A DNA stretch of 64,000 bases, from the NCBI GenBank assembly GCA_964035545.1, contig OZ037767.1, positions 10,530,207 to 10,594,206 on the forward strand, written 5' to 3'. The DNA comes from Bugula neritina. Its lineage: Eukaryota; Bryozoa; Gymnolaemata; Cheilostomatida; Bugulidae. Below the pieces are notes generated by a model. That model was not told the DNA's origin and did not search any database. It saw only the letters and a program-made list of their open reading frames with translations. Positions 38,565 to 53,500 of this stretch are shown here, one piece after another; positions within the stretch are counted from its first letter, which is position 1, and each line of letters starts with the position of its first letter. The position numbers and the translations under genes were made by a program.

Positions 38565-41500
38565 CTAAAAATACCACCAACATAGAGCAACATTTGGAAT
38601 CTGAACAGTTCTTAAAGCTTTGCAAAAGTCCTGCTGTGTTAGCACACTAATATACACATTGAGTCAAATGATGTTTTAGAAAAATTGATTTAAACAGAAT
38701 AATCATACTCTAGTGTAGCACGTGTGGTGTAAACATAAATAATAATTTTATTAACATGTTTGTAACAGGTTGGTGTAAACAAGTACAGTATGATACTCTT
38801 CTGAAAGACAATGCCGTAGACATAGCTCAATTTGATACTATGATAAAAGACATGACCAATTGCAACACCATTAGGCAAATGCTTCAGCAAAACACCATGT
38901 GATAACACTACTTTTTATGACACAACATAAGCTATGTCATTGTGAATCAATGTTCAATATTAAATAAAGATTGACATAAAATGTCAGATAACTCATTCAT
39001 AACTCAATATATGACACATTCATGATACTGCCACAGAATTCCCAAGATGACTCATATCATGACTTGTGCAACGCGACTCATCTAGGTGACCGATGACTGA
39101 CTCACCCATTTTATAATGACTGCGAGAGTCATTTGCTCATTACTGCTCTCTTCATCTATGTGGATAACACTGAGATATGGGTCACACAGATCTCTAGCCT
39201 CCAGTATGTTTAAGATGTTTGATGCAACTGGTGCATACTTTTTAGCCTGTGCTAGAAGGCTTGCCACTCGGTTATAGCCAGATACCTCATTTCGAACATC
39301 CCACCATCGCTAGAAAAGTAGAGATGTTAATTTAAAAATAAGAACAAATAAAAGGCCACTGTTAATGAGGCTCATCTAGTCAAGCAAAGATGAGAGAAGC
39401 AACACAAAGAATTGTATAATAATTTGGTAAACATTAAACATCAGTATCAAATGTCCAATATTGTATTGCAATAATGAGACGGTAAACTAAGTTACAAATA
39501 AGAATCTTTGTTATTCTGTTTCATTGAAAAGCTTGACTTTTACTGGCATCAAGGTTTCTACACTATACAAAATGTATGTTAGAAAAACCAATGCAAAATT
39601 ATAAAACATGTTCTTCAACTAATATAATAAAAGCTATATTTTTATATCAAACAGATAAGATAAATATAGAGCTACTAAAAGATGGAAATTATATGGTAAG
39701 ATAATTGCAAACCTGTAAGGTGAGATGATCCTTCTGCAGTACGAGGAGAAACGCTTTCAGTATATCAAAAACCTTGAGAGGCACTATTGTGTATTTGTAG
39801 AAACCCACAATGTCTACTGGACTGATTTCAACTAACTAGAAAAACAAACAGCCAAGTACTATAATGTTATTTAATGTAGTGAGTTTGAAATTCCAAGTAT
39901 AAATTATCAACAAATGATGATAATATATTTACATCAAGTTTGATCTCTTCAATACTGGTGAGGAAGGAATTTAATTCAGCTGCACTGTCTATAAGCCCTT
40001 TTAGCTTGTCATGGAGCAGAGATATAGGAGTAGCAAATGCAGGCGGCATTGATGCCTTCAGTGTCTTTAAGCTCTGCATAGCAATTTCTAAACTTTTTAT
40101 ATGCAGAGATAGTTTAGGGCATTTCTCTATCATTGCCATTTCTATTTCTGCCAACAGAAAGTAGGTTTGTGACTGTAAAAACTATTTTGATCAAATAAAC
40201 TGTTGAATAGTTCCTATAATCTTTCAGCTTACGTTGCAGAAATTTTTTTTCCTGAAACTGCAAATAGCTCACATATGAAATGAAAGCTTGTTATTGTGTA
40301 GTGTAACATATTGGCATACGTTATTCAATAGTATGAATTAGCATGTTACTGTATAGACTATAGCATGACGCAAATATGTTATTGTTTAGTATGGCATCAT
40401 AGTATAAGCATGTTGTTATATACTGCATAGCATGACACAAGCATGTTATTCAATAGTGTGATATATAAACACATTATTGTATGTATCATAACTCTTACCA
40501 GCCTTGATGGTCAGATACTTTCCACAGATGACAGACAAAGCAGAATACTGATCTCGAGCTTTGCTGTCTAAGGCAGCGTTTGGGACATCCTCATTCATCA
40601 GAGCTATTCTCACATAATCCTCTTCAGTTAAATGCTGTTACATCCAAATAGGTTTATAAGATACAGTCACATCTCATACACAAATACATCACCAGGTTCC
40701 ATTCACATTACCTACTACAGAGTTGAAATTGCAGCATTACATTTGTAATGTCATTACTGGTTGTGAGATACTAAAACAGTAAACAATGTCATGTGAGTTG
40801 TGGCACAGCGTCACATGACATGCTGAAACAAATTTAAAAACCATTCATTCAGATATAACTTTAACTGTCATCTGAAAATCTTACTACACCATTGAGAATT
40901 GTAGGATAATACAGAAGTTAAAAGCTCCCAGACACACACTAAAACATTCAGACTAACTTTTATTTATTTTTATACTGACTTTTATAAAACTATCTTGCAT
41001 AATCCGAGCGACTAGAGACAACGCAGCTTTGTATACTCCATCTTTATCTGGAAATTCCAACTCTTCAAATTTTTTTGTCAATTCAAGCAGATGCATGATG
41101 TTCTGGGTCTCTTCCGCTTCAGCAATAGCGTATCGCAACTCTTCACATATGTTCTGGTAGCCCACAACTGAGTGACAGAAGATCACTTGGTGAACTGACA
41201 CTAAGATGCTAAGCCAATTCTAGCACCACACATGATTCAGAAAATATTCAAGTCACAAACTTAAAAGCATTTTTTCTCAATAAGCTAAGTTCATTCATTA
41301 TGAGTTAGTCTAACATATGAGGAATTAAATACAATTTTATAATTTTGCTTAAAAACAGTCCAGCTTTAGTAAAACTGCGTTTAAAACCAAATGAATTGAC
41401 TATAATTTTTAAATTATTTGATGCACTACTGAAGTATAGTATTAAGCAAGTTTTACAGAAATACTAGAGCCATTCAAAAATTTAAAAGAAACTCAGCAGT

Positions 41501-44500
41501 TACAATAGTAATAATAAAAAGTTTGAAACTCAAAGTGAGTGGAACTTACTGTTCTGCTGCATGTTTGAGTTCATTTTAGTCATCTGAGAGCTCAGTTGAT
41601 TGCTGTACTTATCAATTAATTGTATAAACTCCAGTTTCTGAGGATGAGGCAATGGTTTGAAAAAGTCACGCAAACTATAAGAAAAAACACACAGAATTAC
41701 CAAATCTTCTGACGCTAATAAATGCATACCGGCAATTTGATTGTTGACTGAAGTTCTACAAAGAGTGTTTATTAAACAATTTAAATTCTTGCATCATAAC
41801 ATTAAGCCATCAGCTGCTCTAACCTTTCCTAGTATTATACTATGTAGAAATGTTACATGGTAATATATTCCGTTACAGGCAATAATGTTTGTTTTTAAGG
41901 CTCTATTAATTATAATATGTTATATTATATTATTGCATTATCTATTGTTGTATTATATCTTATATGCACATATGTGTTTCATAGCTTCTGTAATTCGTCT
42001 TCAAAACTAGATGGTAGAACAATAACTTCTATTTTATAGTATAACTAGTCAAGTAAGAAGGAAAAAGATTTAAATTTTTGGCTAAACATTATTCTAAAGT
42101 AAAGATAACTGCTTGCTTATAGTAAGATATGGTATAAGATCATAGACTATAGAACCCTTAGCCTATATAATTTTGGAGTTTGACTATATCATAAGCATTA
42201 GGTTGTGCAATATAACTCTAAATATGTGTGTTTGTACTGCTCTCACTAATATCACACGCAACTCACTCTTTTAAACTAGACTGATCTTGCTTGCTTTTTG
42301 CCTCTTCGATTTCTTCTCTCGCCAACTCCATGAACTTGTCGTCTGCCTTTAGAAGAAGATCTTCTGCATCAACAATTGCGAATTGCTTGACACAATCCTG
42401 GGCACTCTTGATTTTGCTCCATAATGGCTGGATAACAAAAAAGCAATATTGTTCAAAGCCTTTACACAAAAGTGGCTAAAAAATGACTTTAAAAAAAGGA
42501 GATGCCATTCATTGTGAAAAATTTACCCGACACTCTTTGCCGTACTCTAACATCTCTCTTAAGGGGCTGAATGTAGTGTCATACAACTTTTTTTCAGCCG
42601 TCTTTATTGCATCCCCAGGGTCATCAATACCAACTCTACTAAACTCTATCCGAGCAGCAATAATGGCAGCAGACAGTTGTTGTGGAGCGACATTTGAGCT
42701 ACTTAATAGTCTGGTAAGAAAAGGTACGAGTTGTTGGTATAGAAGAGCTTTTCCAGTTTCTTCCAACTCTAAAAATATGCCGATGCAATAGAAAATTGAA
42801 AAACAAAAAAATGTAAATACTAATTAGATATATGTATTGCCGTTTAAAAAGGCTTAGAATAATTATAGTATGTCATAAAATATGTGTATATAAAATAAAG
42901 CACTGGCTCCAGTTATTACTATTGAACGTTATGTCACTACTACCAAGAGACATTAACTCAGTCTTAATAATTATAAATATTTAAAAACTACTAGCAACAT
43001 AGTTTTGAACAAACAGACTGACTTACTTCTCAGGTCATTAGTTATTTTGTACTGCTTTTTGCTGAGGTTAAAAGCCGCTAGAATTACAGCTAGATCTCGA
43101 GGTTGTGCTTTGTTTTTGATGGCTGCTTGCAGTTGCTTGGATATTTCATCATACAGCATCTAAGAACACAGAGCAAAATATATACATAAAAAATTAAACA
43201 TCTAGAGTTTATAGCAATGAAATTAAATATAAAAGTTGTTAATATTCTTTTTCTAACAGTGATAGTAATTATTTATATTTATATATGATAAATATATTTA
43301 CACACTTTATTAAATAGGATATATGTTTTGAACATAAAGCGCAAAGCTTCTACAATATAAAAAGTGAAAAATATAGTAGCCATTGTTTAAAATATACTTT
43401 TTAATTTTAGATTTTCTAGTAAAATACTTTTTTGCCATAGAAAGTAAAATAACTAAAAAAAACCTTACGTTTCAAATTTTATAAACATTACAAACTATAA
43501 TCTTGTTTTATTGATTAAAATTATAGCTTGCTTTCAGTGCGTGTGTTAGCAAATTTCAAAAAGCAAAGTTTACGTTTATTTTTTTTTGGTAAAGTTAGAT
43601 ATAGCAATAAAATTTAATAAAAGTTTTACTACTGTACTTACAAGAAGTTATTACAGTTTCAAAATACAAATGAGTAATTTTAATTTATCTAATACACATC
43701 AGCAAATTATGACTAAAGTTTAAAGTTTGCTAAAAGTTAATTAAGATCAACTATATGGAATGAGCTGGAAGAAGATCCTGCAACCTTAAAGCGCAATGTT
43801 AATGAAAAGCCATCATAGTTTGCACATCTCAATTCACTAAAAGATCAAGAAAAAACATAGAAAATCAAGCGAAGTTAGAGAAAACCCTGATTATTCAGCT
43901 GTATTTGTGAATATTTTATTAGGGCAAAATATCATAAAAATTAGCAGTTCAATATTGTGAAAAATAGCTAAAAACTAGACATATTGAGGATGTACCAAAT
44001 TAGGTAAAATGACTCCAATATACAAAATCCAAACAGTTGTGTGTTTTTACAAGCTTTGACTGAAATAATTCAGTCTAAAGATTATGTGGTGATTTTCATC
44101 ATGAGTATTTCGGAGTTACCTTCTCCGCTCGGGGCATCACACTATCCATGTCTTTCAGTCCATGGCTATCTAGACTGCTTCTTAACTGAACTATAATGTT
44201 ATGAATCTCCTGGGCTGTATGTGCTTTCTCCAGAGAGTTAGCTAGTGGTAGTATCACAATGTTGTAGAGGTTTCTGTTGGCTTTATCAAGGAACCCTGAC
44301 ACGTCCTGCATTGTAAGTAAAGTCGCGAGTCTTATGATATTAAGGATTGCTCAAATTGCATACTGGGGTGCAATGCATTCAGAGACACACTCATATACTT
44401 AATTAGAATAAATCGAATCATTTATGAGTATAAAGATGAGTCAAACCACATATTGAAGTGTTCAATATCAAGCCAAATTCAAATAAAGTTGTTGAAAGCA

Positions 44501-47500
44501 AAGTTTTACAAAGGTAATTGTATTTTTGATAAAACTGGATAAGCATTTTGTCCTAGCTAGTGAGACATTTACCACTACTCCATAGAAAGCAAACTTGTTG
44601 ATGGCGTTTCGTATTTTGGCAGAATCTTTCCTTTTCATTTCTTCTGCTAGCCCTTCTTTCAAAATTTTATAAAGCTGAGTCTTTGCAGTCTTAATAAGAC
44701 CTTCATGATCTGTAATGTTGTGAAACTCCAAATCTCTCTCCGTCTCTGTTATGGCATCCCGTAGCAGCTGAGCTGTTGGCTGTTTGGTAGCTTTTTTTAA
44801 GTTGGCTGTCACTTTATCTGCAAAAAACAGCAAAATCGACTAAAAGGCTTTGAGTTATGAAGATGTCTAAATCATACATGAATAAGGATAAATTTTATTG
44901 GTGTCATTCAAAAATTAATTTTGGGTGAACAAAAAATGGTTATATGTTTGAAGCTTCAAAAATTTAATTGAGCAATGTATGCATAAAGAAATGAAAATAG
45001 ACTAGATAACTTTGTAAAATGCAAAAACTGGGAGCCCGTTGTTTCAAAGGAATTATAATTAGTAAATAATGTCTACTTATAACAAAATATTAGATAAAAT
45101 GCACTCACTATATATTGCATTCTTAGCTTTCTCTAAAAGATCCATTTTGTCAGGTATTTTATGCTTTTTAAACTCTTGAGATGCAAAGTGCAGTTCCCAC
45201 AAGTCACGTCTTTTCAATGACTGAAATGTTTTATGATTCACAAATTACAGGATAGCTGCCTGACACATTGCTTGACTTACAGATCATGCGGCTTACAGGC
45301 ATCACATGGCATCACAAGCTTACATGTAAACCACTCGACATTTTGGCATCTAAAACTTTTGACCTCTATGCGTTGAAAAATGAAAAGTTTGGAGAATAAT
45401 ACTTTGGAAAAAAATATAGCAAAAATGCTCCCATGCCAAACTTACATATATAAAGACATGAAAAACTAAGTTTTATTTTAGAAAACAGTAAAAAAGTTAC
45501 ACTTCTGTAATACAAGAATAATAATTTTTTGCAATAACAAGTAAAAAGTTGAAAAGTATCCAAAGTCTCAAATGAACTATTACTTATCTACTACTAAATA
45601 AAGTAGAAAATAAGAAACTATGTATAATAAACTAACCCTGAGCAGTTGTTTAGTGAGAAGTTTAGCTAAGTTGTCAGTAGCTTGCTTGATCAAAGGGTTA
45701 GCATCAGCCGTGTCTTCAGGCATAAAATGATTGTAGTTTTCTAGAGCCTCTGCAACATCTTTATAGTTCTAAAGCAGAAGGTTCTAGAGTGATATTAGTA
45801 AGACAGATTATATTCCCAAAAGTAAGACAAGAAGAAAACACAATAAAAATTAACAAGAAATAGTAAATTATACGAAAATGACTTTATAGGTAATTGCAGG
45901 AAAGTTTGAATGACTGCAAAAATCATTTAAATATAATATTATAGTTGAAACAAAACAAAACATTTGAACATGTCAGTGCTAGTCAGCATATTTACTGCAA
46001 AAGCAAAAACAAGAAACCTCTAAAAAGTTTTAATAATTTTATTTAGTCATCATCAAGAGCAAAATATTTCACTCAGTCAGTTCTCTGGCCAGGGTGTTTC
46101 ACTCACATGACTGTTGATGGCATCTATGAGCTGTAGAATAGCCATCGCTTTCTTTGCCAGTATTTGCTTGGCTTTTTTCATCAAATTCGTTTTATCGGGA
46201 TCAGCAAACATCTCATGTTTTGTCATTTCCTGTTAATTGCAAATGAAAATGAGACATTTATTAGCGTGCACTACTAGCAGTGTTACATATTTTACAGTAA
46301 ATATATTCAAGTAATTTCTTTTAATATAATAAAAACTGTTATATTAGTAAGAATGTTTAGTACAGCTTACAGCAACGGTGATGCCCATTCCACGAATATC
46401 ATGCTCGTTAATTTGCTTTTCCAATTTCTTCTTTAAAATATCCTTCAGAGCATTCTAAACCAATGAAAAATAAATTGGCCATAGTTAGCTATACTGGATA
46501 GAGACAATGGACTTTTGGGCAAAACATTAAGGGTTGATGGCACGTGAATATACAATCACACACATTGATTATATTTATAAAAAGCCAATTTACGTCAATA
46601 CTCAATGTTTGTTAAACTTAAACAGAATCAAGAGATTTATTATGTGCATACTGTATTCAAACAGATGTGTTAATTTGAAGGCTTCAATAAAAAATGCATG
46701 CAGACAGCAAATGCAGAGGAATCTGCTATAACACTAACTCTTAACCAAGTTACTTAAAGTTCTGTGCTCAAAGGTAGTAGCTGATCATCCAACCTTATCT
46801 GTAAAAGATATCTTAGTCTCTGGAACTTCTGAATTTGATTTAGTAAACTGAGTTTTAGTCAGCGCCTGTGAAATCATAGCATGATTTTCTGTATAAATGG
46901 CTTCTAAGAGGGTCTTCTTAAGGGAGGCTTGAGATGCTGTGTAAAACATAGACATACAAAGGCATGTCTGTAAGTCAAACTAATATTTTACCAGAAAACA
47001 CATGTCTGCAAGTAAAACTAATATCCCATTGAGAAAATGGTTATACTCACCAACGTCTGCAAGCCGTCCAATAGAAAGAATCTTCTTTATTGTTGGACTT
47101 TCTTTATGATGCAACATAGCTAACCAATAATATCTAGTCTTCCAAAAGTAGAACAAAATAACGTACGTGGTCATCACTAGCATTGTGCCCTAAAAACAGT
47201 AGACTGGTAGAGTGATATTACTCACAATAAGCACATAATGAATTGGGTCTAGCACAACAAGTCTAGTTATACTCACTAATAACACAGCATAGTCTTGCTG
47301 GCCAATCTTGTATCCAAAAACTCTCACAACGAATTGAAACTCAAACCTACAGTTGGTGGTAGGATCAACCTCTCTATCAAAATACAAGCAATAGACTTTA
47401 GTATATTAGTAACATCTAACTATTTCGGTGGTATACAATTATGATCAACATTGATTTAATAAAAAGTGTGATAAACTAGAGTTACAATAATTCCTCTTGT

Positions 47501-50500
47501 CAAATATGCTGTTAGCTTTGTATGATCCATAGTTCTAGAAAATTACAGCTTACTTGGCAATTAGCCAATTATTCAGTAACTATGTATAAGCAACTTACAA
47601 ATTGGAAAACTCCAATAGGAAGAAGTATTCCGGGATGCCATCTTCTGAAGGAGGTGGATAATAACAGTCACTTTTCTTGTCACAATGCCAGTTTATGGCA
47701 TTGTTGTTAGAATCATAGACTGGGTAGCCATCATGAGTTTCACGAGGAAAATATTCTTCAGGGGTGACCATTAGAGAATCTGGTTGCTTTCCATCACTAA
47801 AAACACAGACAGACAGAAAAGAAAAAGAGAGGAAGAAAGAGCAAGAGAGAAAAAGAGAAAAGGAGAAAGAAAGAAGGAAAGAGAGAGAGAAAGAGAGAAA
47901 GAAAGAGAAAGAGAGAGGGAATGAAGGAAAATTAATCAACAGCAATACATGTAATTGCACTGATTGCTATCAAAGTAAGGCATAGTTTTATTAGTTCTTG
48001 CCACAAAATCAGGAAACAGAACTTGATTCTACCAAACTTTCTCATTTGCAACTGATGAATAGGAAAACAAACCTTTGGTTGAAAGAGTTATAAAGCCTAA
48101 TTTCCTCTGCAGAAAACCTTCTCATTTGTTTGTAGGTGTTGCCTCCTCCTACCACTTTCAAAGTATATTTTCCATAAAAAGAAACACTTTGGCCAAGATT
48201 CAGGTAAATGACTTTGAAGTGAGGATAGAAGGCTGTGAATAAACAGAGAGCCACTCTTTCAATTAGTTGTAATGTGGGACAAAAAATACAAACAGAATAA
48301 AATCTAGATATGTGTATTGTACATATATTATTAGGACACAGTTAAGCGCATGACATGCAGACCAATAGACAGGCAGAAAGAAGATACAACTCCTACATAA
48401 GCCAACTATAAATACAAGCATGTTTTTTCTCTTGAGGTAAAAAGCACATGAGATGAAGTGAAGGCGAAATGCGCAGATTTGTAATAACTTTGAAAGGAAA
48501 AAAAAGTTTCATTGCATAAATATAAAACGCCAATACTTTGTAAACACACATGCACGCACACACTTACTGTGTTGGAAGTAAAAACAGTTTTTATATTCAT
48601 CTCGGTTCAAACAGTTCAAATGTGTCTGAAGAATTTCTAGTTCTTCAATTGATCGTTCCAAGTCAAATGACGGAACAACTTGTGGCGGACAACCAGCAAA
48701 AATCTGCGTGTTGTGCAAACCCTGAACATAAAAAATATAAGCCAAAGTTTAGTAAGAAAACAAAATATACTTTAGAGAAACAATTTTACACTCAAGTTTA
48801 TTAAATTGCTTTATGTAATGTATTTTTAAACTTTTGGTTTATCGACTTTGTAAATTAAGTTATGCAATACACTGCTATCTGAACAGCCGAACTGCCATTA
48901 AGTCAGAAGTTTTGACCGTTGGTGAGCCGAGACTTCTATTTTTCTGCAACAAATTCATTTTGTTCTACAACTTTTGAGATTTAGTTTGCATCCTGATAGC
49001 TGAGGATCTAATTCATTTGACTTAGAAATAGTGAAGGTGGCAACTTACGTGAAAGTGGTGAGTTGTAGAAGGACAGTAGGTATCTAAGGTGGAAACTTTC
49101 AATAGAAGAGTAACTTCTTGGAGATTCACCCCTGGCACCTGTTGTCTAGGTGTGTAGCTATCATTGAGCGACATTGTTACCTGCGTTGTATGATATGTAT
49201 ACAGTGTAAACTTTACATACATCATGTAATTTATTTGATATATACATACAGTAGAGAACCTGACTACTCTCTCATATAACCAGTAGAGTATACATTCATT
49301 ACCTCATACAGCAAAATTTGTCTCAAATAGTTGAAGGTCTTTTTGACGTTGATTTTCACAACACCAGTAACAGACAACTCCAATGAGAGTCTCATGTTCT
49401 CCATGTCGCTATAATCTGCATAGATCATGTACAAAATTCGGTGTTAATTGTGTGACCAGCATTTATTTACAGCAAACTACAACTCCCAAATAGCTCCCCC
49501 TATAATACTTTACATGCAAAGCATCATTATTCATTTTGGTTAAAACTTAATTAGCAAGCCAAATATGCTGAAACAACAACAATCGGTATAGCAGTGCCAA
49601 GTGGCTACAGAGTGAAAAAGAAAAAGTCGGAGAATTAGATAGGATTCAGCACTAGAACTAGCCCACATCTATAAAATGTCAGTTTAAGCTATGCCCATTG
49701 GAGCTCTTGGAGCATACATACAAAACTGTAGATTAAATGGAGTAGCTGAAAACAAGTACTCACTGATTCAACTGTCTCGTGACTCATACTCATTATTACT
49801 TAGCAATTACAGCGTAGCGAGTCCTAATCATGTAATGATATGCATGTTGTAGTCATAGCCATAGAGTCATAGTTATGTAATCATAGTCATATAGTTATAG
49901 TCATAGTCATATGGTCACACAGTTACATAGTCATAATCATATAGCCATAGTCATATAGCCATAGTCATATAGTGATTATAGTCACATAGTCATATTCATA
50001 TAGTAAGTTGGTAAGCCAACCTATATGTTCCTTATTGCTAGCGCTTTGTACAGCAATGCTGACTGTGAAATTTATTTCAGAACCCTTGTCAAGGTAGATA
50101 ACTGACGGAAGCGGTGCAAATCCAGTAGAATGGCTTTGACGACGTTTTTCCTACAAGTATAAAGACAGCAATTTTAGTCGGTGGAAAAGCAAACCTACCA
50201 GCAATAAAATACTGAAAGCAGAGACACCGGTGTAAACCAAAAACCGGTTACAAAAAGTAAATATTTTGCTGCCATAGATGAACTTTCAAATTTGTTTATA
50301 TGTTTATTTACATATTTTGTAACGTGTTTCAACTAAAGGACGTTCATAACTATGCAACATTATAGAAAGATAAAATGTGTAGTCATAGTCATATTACTAC
50401 GTTAAAACACAAAAATGGAAACACGTCGGAACATTAGTATAATTTCACATAATTTCTTGTAACCAACATAAAAATACAATTATTATTTACAAAACAGTGT

Positions 50501-53500
50501 GCGCATATATAAGAGGATAAGCAATCGACCAATTTTAAAAAAGCAATTTCAAAGAGTTGCACAGTCCAGCAACATATAGTGATGCATTACACTTTAAAGA
50601 AGTAGCATAAAACTTGAATTACTGTATGAATTTACACACTACCCAAATACTAGTTTTTATAATGAGTACCATCAACAAGTGTTCTTGTAACATTCAGTAA
50701 GTTACTCATAAGACCTACTTGGGTGTCGGAGCGAAGAATTCCAAAGCCGTAGCTAGTTAGGTCAACCAGCGCTGCCATTTCCTTCACGAAGGAAGTATAA
50801 AACTCGTCTGATTCGTTGTTTAAATTGCTCAGGTGACGAACTTGGTTAAGAAAGTTGTAAACTAGCAGATGATGGATTAAAATAACAGGCAGCACTTGCT
50901 TGTTAATACCTTCAGCTCTCATTATAGGAAATCCTCGCCAATGATATTTCTGAATAGTGTAAAGTAATAAAATTATAAAGGCTAAAAATCTGTATCATAT
51001 CAATTTAGAGGTAGAATTTTACACACATTATGTGCATCAAATCTTATGTAATATTCATATGTAACATGTAATATTATTTGTGATATGTCATGTACTTATT
51101 AAACAACAGCCAATGATATGTAAGCTCTCCCTCTCAACATCACAAAACAGAGTAAACAGAAATTAGCTACGTTTATGCAGAATCACTCTAAAAAGCAAAT
51201 TTAGTAATAGAAGCCTACAATAAAACAGATAAAATACATTATACGATCCTTACCTGATCCCTAACATAGTCTTCTAGAACCATACTATTTGTTATAACTT
51301 GATAGTTACACCTGTGGTCATGGAAATCTGAGTGGTTGCTTGATGTTTCCAGTCTGAAAGTTTAAAGAAAACTATCTGTAATTTTGAGATTACTCAGAAA
51401 ACTTAGGTGTTGCAGTTCTTGCCACAGAGCGGTCATACTAGTCATATAGCAAAGACATAATTGTGCCAAACAGAATGAAACATAACTTCACGTTGAACTA
51501 CATCATGTGCAAAAAATGATCAAATGCATATCAACAAAACAAAATATGCTATAGTATTATTAATAGTTCTTGTGGCTTATAGTAAGCACAAGGTTATGGG
51601 TCCAAATCTTGATATGGTCATTGCATGGTGATGTCAGGCACAATTACCCTTTGTGACACCAAAAACAAGTCATTAGGCCAATTAAAGCTACCTTTACCAT
51701 CAAGGGTTCTTTTGGGAATATCAACATCAAAACTCTGAAGTTTTCTCATAAAATAAAAGTAGAATGATCTTCTTTCTAGATAATTTTTTATTCTTTATAT
51801 AAAAACTAACAAACATGCAATGGATTGTATTATATTGCATGTATTGGATATAATAAACTTTGTATTAGTTATATAATTATATGCTAATTAAATTTTAGTT
51901 AATTTGCAATTTTATGTAGTCAATCTAACTTTCTAAAGTATAGATATAGTTATTATTTTTTACCTTACAGGCCTACAGCATACCCTAACATGAAAAATAT
52001 AACATGAGAACCTACCACCACAACTACCACCGCCATTACTACGAGTACTACCACCACTACTACCGTGTACTTACCACTACTACTACCACTACCACAACTA
52101 CTACATACCGGCCAAACAAGTCACTATCTGCATCATCTTCATTAATCACATCAGCAACATTCACCTCAACCTTCAGCAAACTTTCATGTGGTCTGGCAGC
52201 ATTCTCTTCAGCTAGCAGCTATCAACCATCAAATAAACAAAAGATCAATCACAGTATGATTTAAAATAGTATATTTGGGCTGAACACATCGGCATAGTTA
52301 TGTACTGTATACTGCATATCAACTTCTTCTATAGAAACAGAAGACAATTTAGCCTTAGGACTACAATAATAGCTTTGACTTATGTAGCTCAATCTTAGAT
52401 CTTCTGCTACATTGGTAAAGTATTTCCAGGTCTGACAATCAGAAAGTGATAATGCACACATGATCATTTGTGATTTACATAGTAAGGAGAGTAAAACATG
52501 GAGATATGAAAGGATGCATGGTCGTGTATAGTTGTAGAGAAAAATAGACACTTACAACAAGAAGTTGTCCACTCCGTATAAACTTCATACTTATTACATT
52601 GTGAACAGCTAGGAGATCTACATAAGAGTCGGGTTTTGTTTTACTCGTCACTTTCCTCCAACCATATGAAGGATAGATCTGGCGTAGTACCTCATTCTCT
52701 GCTATCCACAACATAATCTGTAGAAATAGCAAGTCTAGCAAGTAGAATCTACAGCATACTATGCAGAGATGGCACATGTAATCCACTGAATAATTAGTAG
52801 TAAGGCTAAGCTTGACAAGCCTAATCTACAGCAAAATATATAAAAATAAATTTTGCAAGGGTGATCCACCACCTAATCACAATAAATACATCTGCTACAC
52901 AGAAGTAAAAGTCTTGACTGTATTGATTAGTACCTGCTTTGTTGGTTGACCAGAATAAAAAGCCACGAGTCCACTTTGATCTGCTGCAACCAAACTATAA
53001 CTAGCTTGTTCATCTGCATTAGTTAGACTATAAAAATGACCTCCCAAAGTTCCATATATCACATGACTTCCAGTCAGTATTAGGTTGTTTTGAGAAAAAG
53101 ACAAAGACGTGATGAAGTCAATAGTTATCTCCTTCTTTATATAACAATCTGTACAGATGGCGCCAGCTCTCTGCTTTTCAGCCAATGTTTGCTGCATCTT
53201 CATTTCTGTTTCTATTTCTACGCAATATTAATCAAGCAATAGGATAATTAAAACAATTTTGCAAAATTCATATCAAAAAATTAACACTGTAATCAACAAT
53301 TAAGCAGTATTTGAAGCTGAAAATTATCAAATTAATATAAATTCGTTTGTCCAGTGACAAGCCAATTAAAGATGTAAATGAGATAATAGATTTTTGCTAA
53401 CACTAACAAATAATGCAGGAAATATTATGAGTCCAGTACTTTGCAACTAGTAAGTAAGCAAGTAAGCACAAAAACTTTACCTGCTGTGAAAAGTGAGTCG